From Acanthaster planci (Eukaryota > Echinodermata > Asteroidea > Valvatida > Acanthasteridae): 64,000 nt of DNA. Within the stretch, counting starts at the first letter, position 1. Each line of letters begins with the position of its first letter. Position numbers and translations under genes: made by a program. The notes beneath the pieces were generated by a model. That model was not told the DNA's origin and searched no databases. It saw nothing but the letters and a program-made list of their open reading frames with translations. Below are positions 12,180 through 64,000 of the stretch, in pieces. The DNA is taken from NCBI RefSeq assembly GCF_001949145.1, contig NW_019091448.1, positions 309,594 to 373,593 on the forward strand. The letters are read 5' to 3'.

Positions 12180-12562
12180 CTCAAGTTATTCTTTCCGCAA
12201 GACCCCTGCCGCCGCGCACGCGAGCGCCGTGTACGTACGTAAACGAGGTGCCTGTATGCCTTAACAGCGCCACCGTGCGAAATGAATGTGTCACGCTAGA
12301 AATTGGTTCCCAACAAATATTCGCTTTGTAGGAACAGAATTTCTTGGGCGCCAGCGATACATTTTTCGGGCCATAGCGCATAGCTTGCATGCATTGTATT
12401 GTGTATTGCAATCGTACGTTGGATCAGAAGCGCAGCCAGGAAGTGTAAACTCGTCGAACCTGTGAAAATGACAGTTAGGTCTTCAACTCCTCGATAGTGA
12501 TCATTCTTTTGCCAGGATTTATACCGTTTTCCTGTGGATACTGATGCGCTGACAGGAAGACC
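12180..12562 (+). promoter_or_regulatory. CpG-rich promoter and 5' leader of MAP4K3/5
   Basis: From about 12195 to 12430 the sequence becomes visibly richer in CpG (for example CCGCCGCGCACGCGAGCGCC), unlike the AT-rich flank, and this sits directly upstream of the first coding exon. An ETS-like AGGAAGTG occurs at 12438-12445. No TATA box at a convincing distance was seen. The in-frame TGA at 12542-12544 closes the frame upstream of the start codon. The exact transcription start cannot be read from sequence. Confidence 0.5.
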
Positions 12563-55262
<42,700 letters not shown>

Positions 55263-58200
55263 GACTTCCCCTCCAAAAAAAAGTCCTGCTCTTTGAAAAA
55301 GCAAGGGGAAAAATAATAGTAATAATGACAACAATCGTCCGTTGTATCTGAGCAATCTTGCTGATAGTCTGGCCATGATGGATGTCTAGTGGACTGTTGT
55401 ACAACGTGAGCAGTTCTGGGATTCGGCGAGGTCCCTTTTTTTTTGTGTGTTGGTTTGAGGCCCCAGCATTTTGAAGTCTGCCCAAAGATTTTGTTGTCAG
55501 TTCGGATGCTGTGCCAGAATTTAGAGTAAGATGCTCTACTAAATGAAAGTAATCATACTGGACTTGATTCGTACACTTTTACGACAGAGTTTTTGTTTTT
55601 TGTGTGGTTTTGTCAAAGGGCAGTCAGTTTGGTATTGTTTTATTGGGTTTTTTTTGTTGATCTCTCACTAATGCTTTTTCTCTGACCCTCGTAATTGGCC
55701 AGGTGCTGCATTTTGGTCAGGACCTACATAATGTCAGTACAGTCTGATTAATACAGTGTGTCTCGTACTGGTGAAGCTTCTTAAGAGCAGCCGTTGTTTT
55801 GTCGGCATGGTATTAAAATACTTCATTTTGATACCTGTACATATGGAGGTTTGGGCCCATTTTGGTTGCTGTCTGTAAATCGTCCAATTGGATCGTTGGA
55901 ACTGGTCTTGATATAGGAAGGTACAAACAGCTTAAATTTGGCATTGTTAATTTTGGTTATCTTTTGAGCAAGAGGACGGTGCCGTTCTGCAGTTGACTTG
56001 ACCTTTCCTCAGAGTATCTGAGGATGATGCTGGTAAACCATTCTAACCATGCAGTCTACACTCAGGCTGTGGATCTCCTCACTTTTTTTGATGATACTTG
56101 CACTAAGATCATGTTGAAATGTCGAATAAGTAATATTTGTACACAGTTTAGAAACCGCTCTTTTTCTTCCCTCAGGCAATGGTTTCAGCATCTGCTTGTG
56201 TTTGTTGGCAATTTTTTAGTTGTGTGTACATATTTTTTAACCTAAGAAATTGTCTTGAATTAAAAATGCAGTGTTTCTTACAATCTGCAGGTTAGAAATT
56301 GTTTAGATAAAAAAAAAATTCACATTGAAAAAAAAGGGGGTATCATGCCCTCATTTGTGGTTCTGAATGTTTAACCGGAGTATTTACAACTGCTGGTGGT
56401 TTGTGTGTCGTTCCTGCAATCAAATCCTTCCCTCCAGACACAGGAAAAACAAAACGGAACACGAAGCCGTGTGTCCACCACCGATGTGGAACTGCGTAAC
56501 TGTACATTAGTTGTAGATATATGTATGTAGACAATCATGAGTCCAAGAGAATCTTGTCAAGTAAGTGAAGATTTAAAAAAAAAAAAGGAAGTTTACCAGG
56601 CCGGCTGCACTTGGAGCAGAATGTTCTACCGTACTAATTTGTTACAAGAAAAAGAAAAAAAATGAAAGGAACTCGGCCTGTTTTTAAATGCGTACTACTC
56701 TGGAGATTGTTCCATATATCTGTATAAAAAGGTATAGAAACTGTAGCATGAATGAATGTAGGCGTTATCATTGTACAGTAGGTGATGACATTTTGTTCAC
56801 TCGTAGAGGTACATAGGTTGCACCGTTGAGTGGTGCTGCTTGGGTCGTCAGCCCAGGTCTATTTATTTTGGGGGGCGATGCTTGCAAAAATGGACTGAGT
56901 GGAACCAGAAACACAGTAGTATAGCAGGCAGCTTATTACTACACTCATAGCCAAAAATTGCTCATAGTGTAAAGGTCAGTGGATGCTGAAATCGATCCCC
57001 CTTTCTCCCCTCCCCATACGAGGCAGTCATTCATTTTTACTCAGGTCGACACAGTGGTGTCGGTTGACTGTGAATGTTTTCTGAGGAGCTCTGTGTATAT
57101 ACGTGTAAGCACCAGATGTCTCACATATAGACATCTCTCTTGCTCTGCCCAGTAGTGGTTACCTGACTTTGGCTATCAGTTCAAAAACAAGTGCTGAAAA
57201 AAATCTTGCGCAACTATTAATATGCCATGTAATAAACAGTATATTGGTGGTTGAGAGCTGATTTCCCACTGGTCCATTCACCGTTGCATGCCAGTCGCCT
57301 ATCTCTGCTATGTAGCAGGCACGCATGCCGGGATCTCATCCACAAGTCAAATAAATCTGCTCGGTAAACTGTAGCATGGCTAATGTGTGGAACTACATGA
57401 GCGCTGGTTGAAGCAATCATGTAATTGTTTGCCGCAGGGGTAGTACACAAATGGCAACATCACCCCTGACAAAAAGGTTGCTGCACATGTCAGATATTTT
57501 CAGCAGTGATTTCCTACTAAGCACTGAATGAAAGGCCTCCCTCTCATTCAGCATAGATCTCTCTCATGATATTACTTTTTGCAGATCGCCACATGAATCG
57601 GCAGTTTAGATGTAAAATTATCGTCTGCGCCACATTTCAAAGAAATTCAGATCAGCACGCAGCTGTGTACAGAACACATGCACACTGCACACACATGGCA
57701 TTGGCACTGGGGCATTGAAAACGCAGTCTCATAATTTTCCTCCTAAGATGGTGTCCTGTGAGACAGACCCATCAGAACAAATGTACGTTCTTAAGGCGGA
57801 AGGCGTTGCCCATCAAGGATGGAATTTTTGCAGACCTAGGTTGTCCACAATAAAGTTGTAGAGAACAATTACAAACAAGAGAGAGGTCTGTTAGTGAGGA
57901 ATTAATATGCTGCAGGTTTTGCTGTTGGCACTTGTCGTTGTACATGTAATTGGCTGTGGTGCATGCAGCACCAAGTGAATGGATCTTCTCTGTACATACA
58001 TGTAATTTGTGCGGCCTGGCCTCCGAGCTGGCATTTTTTTGGTTCTTTTTTTATACGAAGCTCGTTGAGATGCAGACCAAATGGAGTTTTATAGCGAGGG
58101 GTTTATGTTAATTTATGGATCGATATTGTCATTTCTCTGTGCAACGTTGAGTGACATTAGTAGAAGTATATTCACTTCAATCAGTGACCATTCATCAACC

Positions 58201-59054
58201 ACTCGTCAAGTTTGACTGGTACCCAGGATGTTCTTTTATGCTGAGGTGACCAGGTGGATCAAAATCAGCCTTGAATTTAAGCAATCCATGACACGGGAAA
58301 GTGTTGTAGAGATATTTAAGATACGGATTGTGCTCCTAAAATTCTACCATGGACTTGGCAGTTGACCCTTTATGATTTTAGAAGCACCCCCCCATGACTG
58401 AATGACTAGAAGACTGGGCAGACTGCCTAGTTTGTGAGGTACACATCAAAATAAAGTGTCCAGTTTGTACTTTCTAATGTAAACTATACCCTAATTACTG
58501 AATAAACCCTCAAGATGCATTTTGTCCGACGAGGTCACACTGAAGGAATAAGTAATAATGAACAAAGTTGTGGTTGTTGGCGCTGAAAAAAATGCAAAAC
58601 GTTAAAGGTTTCAGTGATACTAAACCTGGGCATTTACAATCACAAGACAGTGTTACCAGGTTTTTACAATTATGAACTCTCCTTTTTTTGGATGGTACAT
58701 GTACATATAAAGATGGGCATAGTGGCTTACCTGAGGTGACAAAACAGGTTTGAATCAAATCCCTTGTGATTCTTTCATCAAAACAAGCCACACATTGCCA
58801 ATAAACCTTTTTTTTGTAAACTGTGACATGTCCTGTCGAGTTGGAGGCCATATTTCGATATTTTAAATGCTTTCACTGGATGTATTTATAGATCAATATT
58901 GATTTCTTGTGTTCTGCAAAAAGAAAAAAAAATCCACGAGTGTCGTCCTGGGTTTTTAATTCAGTTTGAAGGCGTTTGATACTACTACTTATTATATATA
59001 TATATATATAATACATTTGTACATTATGCATCTATAATTAAGTCTAATAATAAA
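55263..59054 (+). other. Probable 3' UTR of MAP4K3/5
   Basis: No coding content was recognised. AATAAA signals occur near 57230, 57849, 58450, 58501, 58800 and 59049; the first weaker ATTAAA is near 55811. The 57849 signal is followed by a GT-rich stretch. Which signal is used cannot be decided by eye, so the end given is the furthest candidate. Confidence 0.45.
58992..59011. repeat. (TA)n microsatellite
   Basis: About nine to ten TA units, close to the last candidate polyadenylation signal. Confidence 0.9.
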
Positions 59055-59882
59055 AATTCTTTTCTCTACACTTGATTTCTGGCAACAGGAATTAATTAGT
59101 TTACAGAAATTATGTTGCACTTGTTGAATATTAAAAAATGAGAAAAAAGATTTGTTACCATCACTTTAGTAACTTTATTCCATTCAGTATTTGTGTTGTT
59201 TGATTCTGGTAGTAGTTTTTTTCCCCTCAACTCCATTTCTTAATTTTTGAATATGAAGATATTTCAGATGTGGGGGTAGGCGATTCACTAGAAAAACAAC
59301 AATGGTAGAAAAGCTTTTGATCTAATTAAATCTTCTGTCATATTTATTTCAAGCCTACATATCTTCCTTTGTACAATACATGCAACTTGTCCAATCAGAA
59401 TAAGCTACAATTAAGAAAACCTTTTTTTTTTTTTTAGATCATGATACAGGTATTTATAATCTTCATGAAATAGAGACAAACAAAACTAGCGGGGAAAAAA
59501 ACACACATATGAATACACACTCGAAAGGCAAGTACTGAAAGAAATGTGTATGCCTGCAACATGGCCCTTTTGGAAACTACATGTAAATACCCAAATCCCA
59601 CAGATAATCGTTTTCCCTTCCATCTCCACATGCTTTGTGGGGTTAACACACCTCCACTTCCCCCATTCTCCTGCAATTCTGACGAAACCCTTAGAAAATC
59701 CTGATTATAATTTTCAGAAGAGCAATGGAAGGTCAGTTTTGCTTAAGATTCTTGGGGGACAATTCCAATAACAAACTAAATACACTGGAGTGACAGCCAC
59801 ACCATGAATAGCATGAGACGCTACTAGGGCATTTTTACAACGATGTGCAAACCCAGGGAAAATGTGCAGATCCATTCTAGAA

Positions 59883-60104
59883 TACACTACTCAAAAAAAA
59901 GTTAAGGACCACTTTTTTCTTAACTGGTAACTATTTTCCAAGCAATGAGTGGGGTCTAGTTCATTTTTCATCGAAATGGTGTTTTCATTGGAATAAAATT
60001 TTTTTAAATGTTTCAAAACACCAAATGCACATTTTCAGCAGTAAAATATCTCATATAAGAATAAAAGAAAATAAAAAGTGGTCCTTAACTTCTTGAGTAG
60101 TGTA
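59883..60104. mobile_element. Mariner-like MITE with 28-bp inverted ends
   Basis: Left end TACACTACTCAAAAAAAAG then TTAAGGACCAC. Right end in reverse complement TACACTACTCAAGAAG then TTAAGGACCAC. Length is 222 bp, and the terminal TA on each side is compatible with a TA target duplication. No coding capacity. It aligns with the more worn copy at 3140-3375. Confidence 0.85.
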
Positions 60105-60731
60105 CAAAATACGAGCAAAGTAAGTCTGCTTGCATCACCAAGCAATGATATCCTAAAATCTAAAACCGCAATACTTTCAAAATATGTTTGCTAAAAGAGA
60201 GAAAAAAACCGTTATTTGAATTCCTACAGAATATTAGGTACTTTACAGAAATAAACACAATTGTCTTAGTCTACTTAAAATTATAAATAAATGTGTAGGT
60301 ATATATTACTTCTCCAAATCACACACCAACATTGTGATGGGGTCTGTGGTTTGCCGTCATACACCTCAACTATTAAAAAGTGCACCGCTAGAATCAAATG
60401 TTTCAGGTTTTGAAATTTACACATAAAAATTCAACACAGGTTTTCTTCACGGTGCTTCGACAAGCAACTGGTAGCCAGTAGTAGTAGTAGCCAGTGTGCT
60501 TTTCATGGAAGTTAAGCCCACCTATGTAATCATAGTAGATGAAACAACTTGAAATCAATGAAAATAGATTACTAATGCTATGCAGGCTAGACCAGATTCT
60601 TGCCAAAGCAACTCTGGGTACTGAGCACAGGTAGACTGTCATATACAGACGCCAGCAATTATTCTTGACAGTGACCTATTAGCCGTCAGACAGCAAAAAC
60701 ACGTCCAGAAAAGTTCAATTTAGGAGGGAAA

Positions 60732-60832
60732 AACCAAGTCGTTTACTTGAAAACCACTTAGAATTTTTCTGACGAGTCTCAGAGGGTTTGTGCACAGGGT
60801 GTCAAGCGGCGTCTGTATATGGAACTCTTTCC
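60732..60832 (+). repeat. Dispersed repeat, copy 2 of 2
   Basis: Counterpart of 13010-13110, in the same orientation, with GGTTTGTGCACAGGG and TATGGAACTCTTTCC conserved. Confidence 0.5.
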
Positions 60833-61239
60833 CTGAGCACAGAACACAAGAGCAAAGTACATGCAAGCCTTGAAATAAAGTTCACTTCATAAAACAATAA
60901 GACGCTCTGGGGAGGAGGGGGGCTTGCAAAGCAATTTGAGTATGCCTCAGCCATAAAGTCTAACTTCCAAGGTGAAATAGAAAGTTCATCAAGGATCTTT
61001 TGCATTAAGCATGGTAATAGGGTTAATGCCTCCACGATCACAGTTCTAACAATTAGATATTCCTGATTTCACAAACCATCATGAAATCTTAACGTACAGT
61101 CTCCCTTGAAAATAATCCCAGACTTGCAGACACAACTCTAGAAGATCAGACTGTATCTAAACAAAAAATCGTAGGGTGCCGAGTAGCTGCGCAAGATGGA
61201 GAACTTCCTCGTGAATATGCGTAAAACGTAATCGCCTGG

Positions 61240-61325
61240 GCACCATTTGAGCAAGCAATATGCCTGTACAGTGCACGCGCAGGCGCCATTTGAGAAAGCA
61301 ATATGCCTGCACAGTGCACGTGCAG
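61240..61325. repeat. 43-bp tandem duplication, CpG-containing
   Basis: Two 43-bp units of the form GCGCCATTTGAGAAAGCAAT, ATGCCTGCACAGTGCACGTG, CAG, differing at about four positions. A GCGCC remnant of a third unit follows. GC-richer than its surroundings. Confidence 0.88.
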
Positions 61326-63143
61326 GCGCCGCACCAGGCATGCATACCTGGTATGTGTGTGTGCATGCCTGTGCAGGCTTATCACTTGTACGAATGGCAC
61401 CCACAGTTACATATATTACACCTTTTTGGCAGAGTTCGCCATCTTTGATCTAAACTACCAGTACTTGGTGATAGTGGGTGCACCCATGAAAGCCAGTGGC
61501 TCGCAGCTTGACTAGCTCACTACCAGCCATAGCCGGAGCATTTATGCAGACGAGCTATAAATCAGAGTGTTGATGGAAAGTGATATGCCCCTTGCACTCA
61601 AGCTTAAAACCTGCCTAGTCAGCAAATAATCACGTTACTGGCATTCCACAGTGAAGATAGCCCACCACAGAAAGAACAAAAGACACCAACAGGGAAGCGT
61701 TTGACCGTGTCAGTGCTGTCATGTTGAAAGAAATGGCTGATTGGCCAGAACACATACACTGTCTCAGTAAGGAATCTCCGCAAAAATCGCTCAGGTTTCA
61801 GAACACAGAGTTCATCACCCCACTGTGTGGTTAGTTCACTCTCAGTGCAAACAGTCGTACAGGAAACCCAATTTGTTTCATATTGTTTACTGTGCAAACT
61901 TCCGTTATAGCTTGTCTGCATAAACCCTCAAACCTGCTATTAAGTACACTGTGGAAATGGGCCAAGTTGACCAGACTGCCACCTTACAGTGAACAAACCA
62001 GAAAAACTGGCCTCAAGCTATATCTACTCACATCATGTATATAATCTACATATTCAGAGTCTACTACAAAAGCCTGCTCGGGTATCATACATTTTGGTCA
62101 CAGTGTTTCTGGTGGGTCTCCTGGATAAGTATTGCTTTCTTTTGAGCAAACATCCATGGTCAAAGTGTGTAATGACCAGTCATCCAGCCTGTTATCACAC
62201 ACATGTATACTTTAACAATTTTGTTATTTAAGCATGATCCCATTCCTACAAAATACTTGTACTTAGTTGTTTAAAAAAAACCCAAATCCTCTCACCTCCA
62301 ATAAGCATATAATGGTTTCTGTAATAACAAGCTTTCAATACACAACATATACACCTTGTTACAGAAAATACCACAAAGACAGAAAGATTATGTACAGTTA
62401 TTTTTTATATTTGGCATTTAGAAGTGTTCTTTTTCCCGTCGTGTGCTTACAGGACAGGCCAGGCCAGGGGCCGAGTTTACATCAAAGATGTTTGAACCAT
62501 GGAAATTCTTATAGGCCAAGCAGTCATTGTGTTTCCTTTTTTTAAAATTGATATTGAAGAACATTTCACAGAGTAATTGAGTATGTTGTACCACCCTAAC
62601 TGATGTCAGCCATAAAGTCTATCATACCAATAGGAGCCTAACTTTACAGGGTCCGGGGGCTGAAATCTTGCCCTGCAAATTTTATCAAGCACAATAGGCA
62701 AAATCTGAAATCCATTCAGCCAGTAGTTGTCACATTTGTAGCCCCCCCCAAGAAGCAGAACCCCTGAAGTGACATGCCAAGCATGGAATTCTAATTTCCT
62801 AGGCTCAATTACTTAGTGAAAAAACTGAATCCTTTGCAAAAATAAATACCTACATTATGTTACACAGTGACTAAGTCAAATAAGAATTTGCACAGTTGGC
62901 AAACCTCTTTAATGGAAACGATTAGTTTCAGATTAAAAAGACAGACACACAATCTGGCGCATGGGGACTTGAAGCAGACTTGCCTTCATGCGTGCACATG
63001 AATGCGTGCAAGTGGGGCTGAAGTCTACTGCCGTAAGCAAAGTGACAAAATGGTTTTTACTAGGAATCCAGTTAGACATTTGATATTGAATGCGGAAGAG
63101 TACCTTTCAATTGGAAACAATTCCTACAAACATGAGAAACACA

Positions 63144-63200
63144 GCACTGGACAGTACCGAGTACTGGACTGGACGAGTACTGGACGGTAGTACTGGACAT
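63144..63200. repeat. Short (GAGTACTGGAC)n-like array
   Basis: Four to five imperfect copies of AGTACTGGAC with variable spacers (ACCG, TGGACG, GGT). Confidence 0.75.
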
Positions 63201-63792
63201 CAGGAGGGGTTCAAAGTCCAGCTGTCATACACGTGTACATTGAGTGCAATGATGATGAGGTATTAGTAAATTTTACACTGAACACAGGTTTCCGACTTTC
63301 CAGATTTTTTTTAGACTTTTCAATTAAATAGAAAAACAGTGTGACAATTTAGAGGAATTTTGTTGAATGCAGTGTTTACATACATGTACATGTAGAGAAA
63401 GCTGGCTTCATGGAACACTAACATATCCCGATGTTACTTTTTCTGCAGCACATGTAATAATCGTATTTGTTTTCAACATGCAACTTTTCCCTTGATAATA
63501 TGGCTTTCTAGCTTCCACTGAAGATTTGGTGAAAGAGTAAAGGGTGCTTTCACGAATTTTTTTTCCAAGAGTGAACTCAGTGCAAATCATGGTACTAGAA
63601 AAACTTTCATACGAGTTGCCATCATTTTAAAACATTTTCTCGACGACTGTTTTCCAAAAAAGAAAATTTTCAATTTCCACCCTGATTTTCATCTCTGCTC
63701 ATTTAAAAGACATTTTAACGTTTTAAAAGAATCTGGACATTGATGGGAAGAATGACCTGAATATTTGGAGGGTACAAAGCACTCCTTTTTTG

Positions 63793-63999
63793 TCACCTTT
63801 TGAATTGCCTGCTAGTAACTCCACCTTCAAGCTTGGGCAAAGAGGCTCGAGAAGCACGAGTGTTCAACCATGACTTAGTGTCCTCAGGTTTACTCTCTAA
63901 CCCTCCGGAGACGTCCGACCCGGCTGTGGGCAGCGTGCCTCGCTCCTCCAGCAGTTGAATAGTGGAGGCTGGTGAGTAGCTGCGATCGCTGCGACTGTC
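63793..63999 (-). CDS. C-terminal coding end of an unidentified minus-strand gene (partial)
   Basis: An open frame of 68 codons runs from the window edge to TGA at 63793-63795. It includes SPASTIQLLEERGTLPTAGS, PEDTKSWLNTRASRASLPKL and ends TSRQFKR. Codon third positions and base content are coding-like and GC-richer than the adjacent AT-rich DNA. It is hydrophilic and probably disordered, a likely cytoplasmic tail. I do not recognise the family. The upstream exon boundary is unknown; a CAG that could be an acceptor lies about 20 bases inside the edge. It converges on the kinase gene. Confidence 0.5.
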   Translation of the reverse strand, partial: DSRSDRSYSPASTIQLLEERGTLPTAGSDVSGGLESKPEDTKSWLNTRASRASLPKLEGGVTSRQFKR

Positions 64000-64000
64000 C

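Larger units (their letters stand above)
59055..63792 (-). other. Convergent intergenic / probable 3' UTR of the minus-strand gene
   Basis: No coding frame was recognised on either strand. TTTATT (AATAAA on the minus strand) at 59174-59179 and 59343-59348 could end the minus-strand transcript, giving it a 3' UTR of about 4.4 kb. Contains the mariner-like MITE, a dispersed repeat and two short tandem arrays listed separately. Confidence 0.35.

Overview
The window is animal nuclear DNA, AT-rich, with long introns and many short non-autonomous DNA transposons. One host gene dominates. A 25-exon plus-strand gene from 12563 to 55262 encodes a full-length germinal-centre kinase of the MAP4K3/MAP4K5 (GLK/KHS, Drosophila happyhour) type. 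I joined its exons by hand: every junction keeps frame, and the product is 935 residues with an N-terminal kinase domain, a proline-rich linker and a C-terminal citron homology (CNH) domain. The protein looks like an undivided co-ortholog of vertebrate MAP4K3 and MAP4K5. With the intron sizes and repeat content this suggests an invertebrate deuterostome (echinoderm, hemichordate or lancelet). That placement is an inference, not something the sequence proves.

Layout: 1-12179 is a left flank with no recognised protein gene but at least nine foldback, MITE or SINE insertions. 12180-12562 is a CpG-rich promoter and 5' leader. 12563-34145 holds exons 1-5 (N lobe, HRD loop) spread over very long introns 1, 3 and 4, which are packed with the palindromic word TACATGTA and its runs. 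34921-37564 holds the rest of the kinase domain. 37843-48762 holds the acidic and proline-rich linker, cut into several tiny exons. 49057-55262 holds the CNH domain. 55263 to about 59054 is probable 3' UTR with several AATAAA signals. At the right edge, 63793-63999 on the minus strand is the open C-terminal coding end of a second, unidentified gene, so the two genes converge tail to tail.

No new multi-gene system is visible. The most notable points are two in-frame-verified GC-AG introns (2 and 17) in the kinase gene, several non-autonomous transposons with clear terminal inverted repeats and target-site duplications (a Harbinger-type, a hAT-type, and a 472-bp element with an 8-bp duplication), mariner-like and Tigger-like relics, strong foldbacks next to exons, and the concentration of TACATGTA in three introns. 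I saw no rRNA, CRISPR, convincing tRNA, or retroviral or capsid-type element.
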